NCBI RefSeq assembly: GCF_009909145.1
Contig: NZ_JAAAPJ010000013.1
Location: forward strand, 1-64,000
Reading direction: 5' to 3'
Length of the DNA stretch: 64,000 nt
Source of the DNA: Corallococcus silvisoli
GTDB lineage: Bacteria > Myxococcota > Myxococcia > Myxococcales > Myxococcaceae
Shown here in pieces: positions 18,107 through 26,336 of the stretch; position 1 is the first letter of the stretch, and every line of letters starts with the position of its first letter. The notes beneath the pieces are model-generated. The model was not told the origin of the DNA, did no database searches, and was given only the letters and a program-made list of their open reading frames with translations. The position numbers were made by a program, and so were the translations under genes.

Positions 18107-19489
18107 ATGGATTTCCGTACCCTTGGTTTCACTTGTTTCATGGCCCTGGCCGCGCCCGCGTGCGGCCCCACCACCGCCCCCGTGGAGCCGCCCGTCGAGG
18201 ACACGACGGGCACCACCACGGCCGCCGCGACGGCGGAGCGGCTCTACGCGACGGAGGCGTCGCTCAACCTGAGCTTCGAGACGCTGGGCACCTTCGAGAC
18301 GCGCAACGGTGTGCGCGCGCTCATCCTGCACGCCACGGCGAACCGCTACCTGAGCCATGTGTTCAGCTACGTGCCGGATGACGCCTTTGGCGAGGCGAAC
18401 ATCATCAGCGAGCGTCGGCTGGAGGTGGTGCTACCGGAGGGCTATGAGCTCAACTCGGTGCTGTCCGGCCTGCCGCTGTTCGTGACGGTGGACACCTTCA
18501 CCGGCACGCCCACGCACTACACGGCGCGCATCGAGGTGTCCCCGCGCTTCTATGACTTCCGGGGCTCCAGCTCGGTGTGGGTGGAGGAGGCCGTCACGCC
18601 CCGCTACGTGGTGGGCGGCAACGAGCCGCTCGTGTATCGCGGGAGCGTGGACGTGGCCGCCACGTCGCTCAGCGTGACGGCGCCGGACGGCGCGCCCACG
18701 GTGTCTCGCGTGGACGCGGACACCTTCCAGATTGACTGGCGCTACCCGGCGCTGCACCAGGCCATCGACCCGCACACCACGCCGCTCACCTTCACGGCGA
18801 CGCTCGACAACGGCACCACGGTGCAGAAGACGGGCCGCCTGGTCGCGCGCGTCACCAGCCTGGCGCTCACCACCGGGGATGCGTACGACGTCTGGCCGAC
18901 GCCCAACTGCCAGCCCGCCGTCTACGACTGCGTGCAGAACAAGCCCGCTGGCACGACGGACTTCGCCTCGTGTGGCACCTACCGTGAGGTGTCGCGCTGC
19001 ATGTACGTCACCAACGCGTGCACCGTGGGGCAGCCCCAGCCGCTGTCGCTGACGTCCATCGACGCGTCCTCGCTGGAGCCCGCGCGGCTGACGTGGAACA
19101 CCGGCTCCAACAACGGCGCGTGGCACGGCCTGTCGCCCATCACGGCGTTCCGCACGCCGTCGTGCCCGGCCTCGCCTCCCACCATCCAGGGCGTGGTCCA
19201 GAAGGTGGCGGAGCAGGACCAGGGGTTCCCGGAGCCCTCGTACGGCACGTACACCAACCGCGCGGGCCTGACGCAGAGCATCCTCTTCACGAACAACTAC
19301 TACGGCGACGGCACCGCGCTGCTCCAGGCGATTGATGCCTACGCCGGTGGCGGCGACATCCAGGCGTGGCTCTACACGGGGAGCGTGTCGTGCCACAACT
19401 GCCACGAGTTCGACACGCGCGCCATCCTCTACTACCCGGCCACGCGCAAGGTCGTCGTGCTCAACGGGTACTACGGCTACGACTCCTGA
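18107..19489 (+). CDS. Unknown lipoprotein with a single CXXCH motif
   Basis: 460 residues starting at ATG 18107, supported by GGAGG 6 bases upstream; the lipobox A-P-A-C gives an envelope lipoprotein. The middle is beta-rich with repeated aromatic/valine alternation, suggesting one or two Ig-like domains, and contains several Cys pairs (QPAVYDC, FASCGTYREVSRCMYV). Near the C-terminus C429-H-N-C432-H433 matches the c-type haem attachment motif CXXCH, followed by EFDTRAILYYPATRKVVVL. One such motif in a non-cytochrome may be coincidental or bind metal. I do not recognise the family. It is followed by a strong hairpin terminator. Confidence 0.7.
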   Translation: MDFRTLGFTCFMALAAPACGPTTAPVEPPVEDTTGTTTAAATAERLYATEASLNLSFETLGTFETRNGVRALILHATANRYLSHVFSYVPDDAFGEANIISERRLEVVLPEGYELNSVLSGLPLFVTVDTFTGTPTHYTARIEVSPRFYDFRGSSSVWVEEAVTPRYVVGGNEPLVYRGSVDVAATSLSVTAPDGAPTVSRVDADTFQIDWRYPALHQAIDPHTTPLTFTATLDNGTTVQKTGRLVARVTSLALTTGDAYDVWPTPNCQPAVYDCVQNKPAGTTDFASCGTYREVSRCMYVTNACTVGQPQPLSLTSIDASSLEPARLTWNTGSNNGAWHGLSPITAFRTPSCPASPPTIQGVVQKVAEQDQGFPEPSYGTYTNRAGLTQSILFTNNYYGDGTALLQAIDAYAGGGDIQAWLYTGSVSCHNCHEFDTRAILYYPATRKVVVLNGYYGYDS

Positions 19490-19516
19490 TTGAGCCAGGG
19501 CGGATGAAGCAGGCCA

Positions 19517-19539
19517 GCGCCCCGGGCTCCCCGGGGCGC
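19517..19539 (+). terminator. GC hairpin terminator
   Basis: A perfect 9-bp stem (19517-19525 with 19531-19539) and a 5-base loop lie 28 bases after the unknown lipoprotein's stop. There is no U-tract, as for most ends in this window. Confidence 0.55.
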
Positions 19540-19610
19540 ATGGCCCGCGAGCCCGGGGGTCCTATCCAAAATCCGGCCGCTGCGTCACTGTGAGGCGGCT
19601 TCGGTCTCAT

Positions 19611-19641
19611 CGAGCCCGTTCACCCGAGGGAGACGGGCTCG
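19611..19641 (+). promoter_or_regulatory. Hairpin in the leader of the dioxygenase gene
   Basis: A perfect 9-bp inverted repeat CGAGCCCGT / ACGGGCTCG with a 13-base loop lies 73 bases before the dioxygenase start. It may be an RNA structure in the 5' leader, an operator, or a second terminator for the preceding gene. Confidence 0.3.
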
Positions 19642-19713
19642 ACGGTGGCGGAACCGAGGCCTCGTTCCCTCGGATTTTCCAGGCCAGGACACGGCCCTCG
19701 GAGGCTCCACGCG

Positions 19714-20298
19714 ATGCGCATCCTGCCCCATCCCGATGAGGCGCTCGGCACGGTCAACCCGCTCATCATCACCGTGGAGCACCTGCTCAGCGGCGAGGAA
19801 TGCGGCGCGCTGATTGAGCGGATCGAGCGCGCGGGACCGACGGCGGCGCCCATCACCACGTCGAGGGGCTTCGAGATGCGGCCCGACATCCGGAACAACA
19901 GCCGGGTGATGTTCGACGACGTGGCGCTGGCGACGACATTGTTCGAACGCATCCTCCCCCACGTGCCGCGCCGCCTGGAGCGCGAGTGGGAGCTGTGCGG
20001 GGCGAACGAGCGGCTCCGCTGCTACCGCTATGAAGCAGGCCAGTACTTCGCGCCGCACTTCGACGGCGCCTTCGTGCGCAGCCCCGACGAGCGCAGCCTG
20101 CTGACCTTCATGGTCTACTTGAACGACTGCCCGCATGGAGGCGCGACGAACTTCTTCGCCTCCGGGCACTCCGTGACGCCGAAGGCAGGCGCCGCGCTGC
20201 TCTTCAATCACCACCTGCTCCACGAGGGCGCGGAGGTCACGGCGGGGCTCAAATACGCGCTTCGCTCCGACCTCATGTATCGGCGCATGGGCGCCTGA
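19714..20298 (+). CDS. 2OG-Fe(II) oxygenase, prolyl-4-hydroxylase-like
   Basis: 194 residues. A double-stranded beta-helix dioxygenase using iron, 2-oxoglutarate and O2. The iron ligands are H115 and D117 (APHFDGAFV) and H170 (LLHEGAEV); K180 in GLKYALRSDLMY is placed to bind 2-oxoglutarate, as in prolyl 4-hydroxylases. LTFMVYLNDCPHGGATNFF is also typical. The chosen ATG has GGAGG 9 bases upstream; the frame is open to 19645 without similarity. No signal peptide, so cytoplasmic. The target is unknown; bacterial relatives hydroxylate EF-Tu or peptides. The frame continues with coding-like codon use after the stop (see 20341). Confidence 0.9.
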   Translation: MRILPHPDEALGTVNPLIITVEHLLSGEECGALIERIERAGPTAAPITTSRGFEMRPDIRNNSRVMFDDVALATTLFERILPHVPRRLEREWELCGANERLRCYRYEAGQYFAPHFDGAFVRSPDERSLLTFMVYLNDCPHGGATNFFASGHSVTPKAGAALLFNHHLLHEGAEVTAGLKYALRSDLMYRRMGA

Positions 20299-20340
20299 GG
20301 GCGGACCGCCCGTCGCATCCGTCGCGAGCGATACATCCCG

Positions 20341-20550
20341 GTGGGCGTGGCCAACAGCCCCTTCGTGGCGCGGGTGGACGGAGCGACACACGGCGCGACC
20401 ACGGCCTTCCTGCCGAGACAGCGGCCGCGGTGGTCGCTGGGCGTCATCGCCGCCAACGCCGTGGTGCTGGCATACGGCTTCGCGGACGCGCTCCTCCGCC
20501 GCGTCCCCCGGGCGCGCGAGGTGACGCCGCGCCGGCTGGGCCCGGGCTGA
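20341..20550 (+). CDS. Possible small ORF or gene remnant, one membrane-like segment
   Basis: This occupies most of the 331-base gap between the dioxygenase and the SDR gene, the only gap over 300 bases in the window. From GTG 20341 it encodes 69 residues with G or C at nearly every third codon position, as in true genes here. It reads GVANSPFVARVDGATHG, then a hydrophobic stretch SLGVIAANAVVLAYGFADAL and a basic tail. The frame is the same as the dioxygenase and stays open back to its stop codon, so the reading could also be a 3' remnant separated by that stop. No good Shine-Dalgarno site and no recognised family. Confidence 0.35.
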   Translation: MGVANSPFVARVDGATHGATTAFLPRQRPRWSLGVIAANAVVLAYGFADALLRRVPRAREVTPRRLGPG

Positions 20551-20629
20551 GCCGGCCTGCCCGCCCGCCCCCCGAGCCCACGGCAGGCACGCCTTTCCCT
20601 GGAGCGCCCGGGAGGATAAGCACCGGGGC

Positions 20630-22219
20630 GTGAAGAACTCCGCCGTCGAGAACCTCCCACCGCCGTCACAGGACCCCGCCCTCCCCCCTGACATCCGCGA
20701 GGAGGACGTGCGCCGCGCCACGGCGCTGCTGAACACCCTGGCCGAACACCGCGTGCTGCTCCGCCGCATCCCGGAGGAGGACCACCACGCGCTCCTGGCC
20801 GCCGCGAGCCGGCTCATCCACCCGGACAAGGCCGCCAAGGCCCGGCTGGCGAACGCGCTCAAGAAGGAGCGCAAGGACCAGCAGCGCGCGAACGACCGCG
20901 CCGTGCGCTCCGGCACGGAGATCCGCATGCTGCGCAAGGCCCCCGTGCTCACGCTGCCCATGCTGCCGCCACCGCCGCCGCAGGAGACGCCGGAGCGGCT
21001 GCTGGAGGTGCCGCGCAAGTGCTACGTGTGCAAGGCGGAGTTCCGCAAGCTGCACTTCTTCTACGACGCGATGTGCGTCGCCTGCGGGGACCTGAACTAC
21101 GCGCGGCGCACCCAGCGCGCGGACCTCACCGGCCAGGTGGCGCTCATCACCGGCGCGCGGGTGAAGATTGGCTTCCAGGCCTCGCTGATGCTGCTGCGCT
21201 CGGGCGCGCGGGTCATCGCCACCACGCGCTTCCCCCAGGATGCCGTGCAGCGCTACGCGCGCGAGCCGGACTTCACGGACTGGTCCCACCGCCTGCACGT
21301 GCACGGCCTGGACTTGAGACACGCGCCCAGCGTGGAGCTGTTCGCCCGCTACATCGAACAGACGCACGAGCGGCTGGACATCCTCATCAACAACGCGGCG
21401 CAGACGGTGCGCCGCCCGCCGGGCTTCTACCAGCACCTGCTGGAGGGCGAGCTGCGCGACCTGAACACGCTGCCCCCGCAGGTGCGCCCGCTGCTGTCGG
21501 GGCACGCGGCGTGCGTCGCGGCGCTCCGTCCCGCCCTGGGCTCGGGCGACGCGGGTGACGCGGGCACGTCCCTGCCCGTCGCCACGTGGCGCAGCAGCGA
21601 CCCCGCGTTGGGCATCCACTCGTCCGCGGCGCTGTCGCTGCTCCCCTACGCGATGGAGCAGGAGGGCGACACGCGCGCGCTCTTCCCGGAAGGCCGGCTG
21701 GACGCGGACCTCCAGCAGGTGGACCTGCGGACCACCAACTCCTGGCGCCTGCGGCTGTCGGAGGTGCGCACCGCGGAGATGCTGGAGGTGCACCTGGTGA
21801 ACGCGGTGGCGCCCTTCATCCTCTGCGGGAAGCTCAAGCCGCTGATGCTGAAGGACCGCTCGCGGCCGGGCCACATCGTCAACGTGTCCGCGATGGAGGG
21901 CAGCTTCTCGCGCTGGACCAAGACGGACAAGCACCCGCACACCAACATGGCCAAGGCCGCGCTGAACATGATGACGCTGACGTCCGCGCCGGACTACGCG
22001 CGGGACAACCTCTTCATGAACGCGGTGGACACCGGCTGGGTCACGGACGAGGACCCCGCCCTCCACGCCGAGCGCAAGGTGCAGGAGCTGGACTTCCAGC
22101 CCCCGCTGGACATCGTGGACGGGGCCGCGCGCGTCGTCGACCCCGTCATCACCTCCGTGAACACCGGCGAGTGCGTCTGGGGCAACTTCTTCAAGGACTA
22201 CCGCCCCACCGACTGGTGA
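20630..22219 (+). CDS. Atypical short-chain dehydrogenase/reductase with N-terminal zinc knuckle
   Basis: 529 residues from GTG 20630, with GGAGGA 14 bases upstream. The N-terminal 125 residues are helical and charged. A zinc-ribbon-like module follows (C131-x2-C134, then C149-x2-C152 in CYVCKAEF and MCVACGDLNYARR). From about residue 160 a Rossmann fold appears: LITGARVKIGFQASLMLL (dinucleotide loop), LDILINNAAQTVRRPP, and VSAMEGSFSRWTK. The usual catalytic Y-x3-K is not found: the segment is HPHTNMAKAAL, with Thr where Tyr is expected. An insertion of about 90 residues lies between the NNAAQ motif and the Ser region. Relatives of this type occur in plants and fungi (family knowledge); reaction unknown. 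It ends before a hairpin at 22273. Confidence 0.75.
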   Translation: MKNSAVENLPPPSQDPALPPDIREEDVRRATALLNTLAEHRVLLRRIPEEDHHALLAAASRLIHPDKAAKARLANALKKERKDQQRANDRAVRSGTEIRMLRKAPVLTLPMLPPPPPQETPERLLEVPRKCYVCKAEFRKLHFFYDAMCVACGDLNYARRTQRADLTGQVALITGARVKIGFQASLMLLRSGARVIATTRFPQDAVQRYAREPDFTDWSHRLHVHGLDLRHAPSVELFARYIEQTHERLDILINNAAQTVRRPPGFYQHLLEGELRDLNTLPPQVRPLLSGHAACVAALRPALGSGDAGDAGTSLPVATWRSSDPALGIHSSAALSLLPYAMEQEGDTRALFPEGRLDADLQQVDLRTTNSWRLRLSEVRTAEMLEVHLVNAVAPFILCGKLKPLMLKDRSRPGHIVNVSAMEGSFSRWTKTDKHPHTNMAKAALNMMTLTSAPDYARDNLFMNAVDTGWVTDEDPALHAERKVQELDFQPPLDIVDGAARVVDPVITSVNTGECVWGNFFKDYRPTDW

Positions 22220-22272
22220 CCCCCGCCCCGGCCGCGGGTCGCGCCGCGCCCGACCCCGCCGGGACGGCTGAA

Positions 22273-22300
22273 GGGGGCCCCAGCAAGGGGACGGGCCCCC
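22273..22300 (+). terminator. Possible GC hairpin terminator
   Basis: An 8-bp inverted repeat GGGGGCCC / GGGCCCCC with a 12-base loop lies 53 bases after the SDR stop and about 140 bases before ileS. No U-tract follows. I see no T-box or other tRNA-sensing leader before ileS. Confidence 0.4.
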
Positions 22301-22442
22301 CGGGAGCCACCCGGGGTCATCCGCCTGCGCGGAATTGCATGGATTTCAGCTTAGGCGAATCTGTCCGCCGCCGAGCGAGGGAGGTCGCAAGGGCCTGGAT
22401 TCACTGCCAGCGGGCCGGTCCGGTGGTATCAAGCACGCCACC

Positions 22443-25400
22443 ATGTCTGAAAAGCCTTCGCCCCTGTTCGACGCGGTCCCCGTGGAGATGGACTTCCCGG
22501 CCGAGGAGCGCCGCATCCTGGCCTTCTGGAAGGAACGCGGCATCTTCGAGAAGTCGCTCAAGGCGAACGAGGGCGCCAAGAGCTTCGTCTTCTACGAAGG
22601 CCCGCCCACCGCGAACGGCCTGCCCCACAACGGCCACGTCCTCACGCGCGTCATCAAGGACCTGTTCCCCCGCTACCAGACCATGCGGGGCCACTACGTG
22701 CCGCGCAAGGCGGGCTGGGACACGCACGGCCTGCCGGTGGAGGTGGAGGTCGAGAAGGAGCTGCGCATCCACGGCAAGGCGGAGATCGAGCGCTACGGCG
22801 TGGAGCCGTTCACCGAGCGCTGCATCGAGTCCGTCTTCCGCTACACCGCCGAGTGGGAGCGGCTGACCCAGCGCATCGGCTTCTGGGTGGACCTCAACGA
22901 GGCGTACGTCACCTATCACCGCGGCTTCGTGCAGAGCGTGTGGTGGGCGCTCTCCGAGCTGTTCAAGAAGGGCCTGCTGTACCAGGGCCACAAGGTGGTG
23001 TGGTGGTGGCCGCGCGGCGGCACCGCGCTGTCCGCCGCGGAGGTGGGCCTGGGCTACAAGACGGTGGACGACCCCAGCGTCTACGTGGCCTTCCCGCTGC
23101 GCGACGCACCGGACACGGCGCTCCTCATCTGGACGACGACGCCCTGGACGCTGCCGTCCAACATGTACGCGGCCGTCAACCCGTCCGTGGACTACGTCAC
23201 CGTGGACGCGGGGGACCGCAAGCTCATCCTCGCCGCGGCGCTGCGCGAGGAGCTGGCGAAGAAGCTGAAGAAGGACCTGCCGGTGCTGGCCACGCAGAAG
23301 GGCAGCGAGCTCGTCGGCAAGCGCTACACGCCGCCCTTCGACACGTACTTCGCCAAGGACGCGGACACCACGCTGCCCCTCAAGGACGGCGGCTCGGACA
23401 CGGTGGGCTGGCGCGTGATTCCGGCGGACTTCGTCACGCTGGACAGCGGCACCGGCATCGTCCACACCGCGCCCGCCTTCGGCGAGGACGACTACAAGGC
23501 CTACCGCAAGGACAGCCAGCGCTTCCAGAACCCCGACGCGCTGGAGATGCGCTGCGCGGTGAAGCCGGACGGCACCTTCTCCGACGAGGTGCCGCTCGTC
23601 ACCGGCCGCTTCGTGAAGGACGCGGACAAGGACCTGCAGCGCAACCTGAAGGAGCGCGGGCTGCTCATCCACACGGAGCAGTACCGCCACGAGTACCCCT
23701 TCTGCTGGCGCGCGGACGAGGACCCCCTCATCCAGTACGCCCGCCCCGCCTGGTACATCCGCACCACCTCCGTCATCGAGCAGGCCAAGGCGAACAACCA
23801 GCAGGTCAACTGGGTCCCGGAGAACATCAAGGACGGCCGCTTCGGCGACTTCCTGGCCAACAACGTGGACTGGGCCCTGTCGCGCGAGCGCTACTGGGGC
23901 ACGCCGCTGCCCTTGTGGATCCACTCGGAGACCGGTGAGACGGAGGCCGTGGCGTCCATCGCGGAGCTGCGCCAGAAGCCGGGCAACAACGTGGCCGCGG
24001 TGGAGGCGGAGCTGAAGGCCTTCCTCGCCGGCAAGCCGCACGAGTCCAACGCGGAGCACCTGCTGGTCCACAAGCCGTGGATCGACAAGGTCACCTACGA
24101 GAAGCCCGGCGCGGGCGGCCGGTTCCAGCGCGTCCCCGAAGTGGTGGACGTGTGGTTCGACTCCGGCTGCATGCCCTTCGCGCAGTGGGGCTTCCCGCAC
24201 GCGGAGGGCTCGCAGGAGATCTTCAACCGCGCGTTCCCGGCGGACTTCATCTCCGAGGCCATCGACCAGACGCGCGGCTGGTTCTATTCGCTGCTGATGG
24301 TCAGCACGCTGCTCTTCGACGAGGAGACGCAGAAGCGCATGGGCCTGTCGCCCCGGCGCGAATGGCCCATGCCGTACAAGAGCTGCATCGTGCTGGGCCA
24401 CGTCTCCGACAAGGAAGGCAAGAAGGAGTCCAAGTCCAAGGGCAACTACACCCCGCCGGAGATCATCCTGGACGAGGTGCGCATGGACTTCGCGGTGCTC
24501 ACCGCCACGGAGGCCGGCGTCCCCGCGGAGCCCGGCGTGGCGCTCATCGCGCGCGAGGACCTGGAGGGCCTGGACACGCAGGAGGGCGCCAGGGTGCAGC
24601 TCTTCCGCCCGGACCGGCCGGACGCGCCCATCACCGTGACGGTGAAGGTGCACAAGAAGCTCAAGCGCCGCGTGGTGCTGCTGGCGCCGCAGGAGCTTCA
24701 GCAATTGGACGTGAAGCCGTCCGCGCGCGGCGTGGACGTGATGCCGGTGGAGGTGCCCCGGCTGGCCGCGACGGAGCGCGTGGTGCTCAAGGACCCCGCC
24801 ACCAAGGCCCCGGGCGCGGACGCGTTCCGCTGGTTCTTCTACGCGGCGAGCCCCACCTGGTCCAACACCCGCCACTCGCTGGCGAACGTGCGGCTGTTGC
24901 AGAAGGACTTCCAGGTCAAGCTGCGCAACGTCTACTCGTTCTTCACCATCTACGCGAACATCGACGGCTTCAACCCGGCGAAGGGCAACGCGGCCGCCAC
25001 CGAGGCGCCGTGGCTGGCCATCCGCAAGAGCCAGGGCTGGCGCGAGGTGAAGGCCCGGCCCGTGCTGGACCGGTGGATCCTCTCCGAGGTGCAGCTCACC
25101 CTGCGGGACGTGTCCAAGGCCCTGGACACGTATCAGGTGTACGACGCGGCCCAGCGGATGGTGGCGTTGGTGGACGCGCTGTCCAACTGGTACCTGCGCC
25201 GCAGCCGCGAGCGCTTCTGGGCGCCGGGCTTCGAGCAGGACAAGGCCGACGCGTACTTCACGCTCTACGAGGCCCTCACCACCCTCACCGCGCTGTCCGC
25301 GCCCTTCATCCCGTTCTTCGCGGACGAGATGTGGGGCAACCTGGTGGGCAAGCCGTGGCCCACCACGCAGCCGGAGAGCGTGCACCTGGCGCGCTTCCCG

Positions 25401-26186
25401 GACGTGGACTCAAGCCTCATCGACGAGGGTCTGGCCGCGGAGATGGGCGCGGTGCGCGAGCTGGTGTCGCTGGGCCTCAAGGTCCGCACGGACAACCGGC
25501 TCAAGGTGCGCCAGCCGCTCTCGCGCGCGGACGTCATCCTGTCGCGCCGCGAGCTGACGGAGCGCGTGGCGGTGTACCAGGCGCTCATCTCCGACGAGCT
25601 GAACGTGCACACCGTGAAGCTGGTGGAGCCGGGCAGCCCGGAGGCGGACGTGGTGCGCTACCGCGTGCGCCCCAACCTGCGCGCCATGGGCAGCCGGCTG
25701 GGCCCCAAGCTCGCGCCGGTGCGCAAGGCGTTCGACGCGGGCGACGGCCGCGCGCTGCACCACGAGCTGCTCCAGACGGGCAAGGTGGCCCTCGACGTGG
25801 GCGGTGAGCGGATGGTCTTCCCCGCCGAGGAGCTGGAGACGCTGGTGGAGGCGCAGCCCGGCTACGCCGCCGCGGGCGCGGGCGTGGGCGTGGTCGTGCT
25901 CCACACCCAGCTCACCGACGCATTGGTGGACGAGGGCCTGGTGCGCGAGCTGCTGGCGCGCGTGCAGGGCGCCCGCAAGGACATGAACCTGGGCTACACC
26001 GACCGCATCCGCCTCTGGGCGGACGGCGATGACCGGGTGAAGCGCGTCATCGAAGCGGCCCGCGAGGAGATCGCCCGCGAGACGCTGGCCTCCGAGATCC
26101 ACGTGGGCCCCCAGGGCCTCACCGGGACCGAAGAGGAAGCCAGCCTCAACGGCCTGCCCGCGCGGCTTCGCGTCGAGCGCGCCTGA
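22443..26186 (+). CDS. ileS: Isoleucyl-tRNA synthetase, type 2 (eukaryote-like), with insertion
   Basis: Cytoplasmic class I synthetase charging tRNA-Ile, 1247 residues. The HIGH-type motif is H62-N-G-H65 (PHNGHVLTR), the connective editing domain follows, and the KMSKS motif reads K661-E-S-K-S665. The C-terminal anticodon-binding region includes LSNWYLRRSRERFW, and the tail (VVLHTQLTDALVDEGLVREL) is that of the eukaryote-like IleS2 group, which lacks the zinc finger of type 1 and is commonly mupirocin-insensitive (family knowledge). Unusually, about 110 residues (680-790) separate the KMSKS loop from GADAFRWFF, where about 16 residues are usual. The start at 22443 is where synthetase similarity begins; the frame is open to 22335. 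Single gene with a terminator 7 bases after its stop. Confidence 0.95.
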   Translation: MSEKPSPLFDAVPVEMDFPAEERRILAFWKERGIFEKSLKANEGAKSFVFYEGPPTANGLPHNGHVLTRVIKDLFPRYQTMRGHYVPRKAGWDTHGLPVEVEVEKELRIHGKAEIERYGVEPFTERCIESVFRYTAEWERLTQRIGFWVDLNEAYVTYHRGFVQSVWWALSELFKKGLLYQGHKVVWWWPRGGTALSAAEVGLGYKTVDDPSVYVAFPLRDAPDTALLIWTTTPWTLPSNMYAAVNPSVDYVTVDAGDRKLILAAALREELAKKLKKDLPVLATQKGSELVGKRYTPPFDTYFAKDADTTLPLKDGGSDTVGWRVIPADFVTLDSGTGIVHTAPAFGEDDYKAYRKDSQRFQNPDALEMRCAVKPDGTFSDEVPLVTGRFVKDADKDLQRNLKERGLLIHTEQYRHEYPFCWRADEDPLIQYARPAWYIRTTSVIEQAKANNQQVNWVPENIKDGRFGDFLANNVDWALSRERYWGTPLPLWIHSETGETEAVASIAELRQKPGNNVAAVEAELKAFLAGKPHESNAEHLLVHKPWIDKVTYEKPGAGGRFQRVPEVVDVWFDSGCMPFAQWGFPHAEGSQEIFNRAFPADFISEAIDQTRGWFYSLLMVSTLLFDEETQKRMGLSPRREWPMPYKSCIVLGHVSDKEGKKESKSKGNYTPPEIILDEVRMDFAVLTATEAGVPAEPGVALIAREDLEGLDTQEGARVQLFRPDRPDAPITVTVKVHKKLKRRVVLLAPQELQQLDVKPSARGVDVMPVEVPRLAATERVVLKDPATKAPGADAFRWFFYAASPTWSNTRHSLANVRLLQKDFQVKLRNVYSFFTIYANIDGFNPAKGNAAATEAPWLAIRKSQGWREVKARPVLDRWILSEVQLTLRDVSKALDTYQVYDAAQRMVALVDALSNWYLRRSRERFWAPGFEQDKADAYFTLYEALTTLTALSAPFIPFFADEMWGNLVGKPWPTTQPESVHLARFPDVDSSLIDEGLAAEMGAVRELVSLGLKVRTDNRLKVRQPLSRADVILSRRELTERVAVYQALISDELNVHTVKLVEPGSPEADVVRYRVRPNLRAMGSRLGPKLAPVRKAFDAGDGRALHHELLQTGKVALDVGGERMVFPAEELETLVEAQPGYAAAGAGVGVVVLHTQLTDALVDEGLVRELLARVQGARKDMNLGYTDRIRLWADGDDRVKRVIEAAREEIARETLASEIHVGPQGLTGTEEEASLNGLPARLRVERA

Positions 26187-26192
26187 GCCGCC

Positions 26193-26224
26193 GACGCTCC
26201 GGGTAACACCATACCCGGGGCGTC
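26193..26224 (+). terminator. Strong hairpin terminator of ileS
   Basis: A 12-bp stem with one G-U pair (26193-26204 with 26213-26224) and an 8-base loop starts 7 bases after the ileS stop. It is followed by AAATAC rather than a U-tract. Confidence 0.65.
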
Positions 26225-26336
26225 AAATACAGACATCGGGTGTGAGCCAGGGAATGACCGGGAGGGTGTGCACGCCTCCCGGAGCACTCCTGTCTTGCCG
26301 CGTCAGAGGGGGCGTGTTACGCGACGGGCCTCTCCT

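Noticed and set aside
20208..20669. A minus-strand open frame across the dioxygenase / SDR gap
   Set aside because: Very rich in Arg and Ser with poor third-position bias; the plus-strand frame in the same gap looks much more coding-like.
22220..22442. A possible T-box riboswitch before ileS
   Set aside because: No T-box core, specifier loop or antiterminator pattern could be found; only one short GC hairpin is present.
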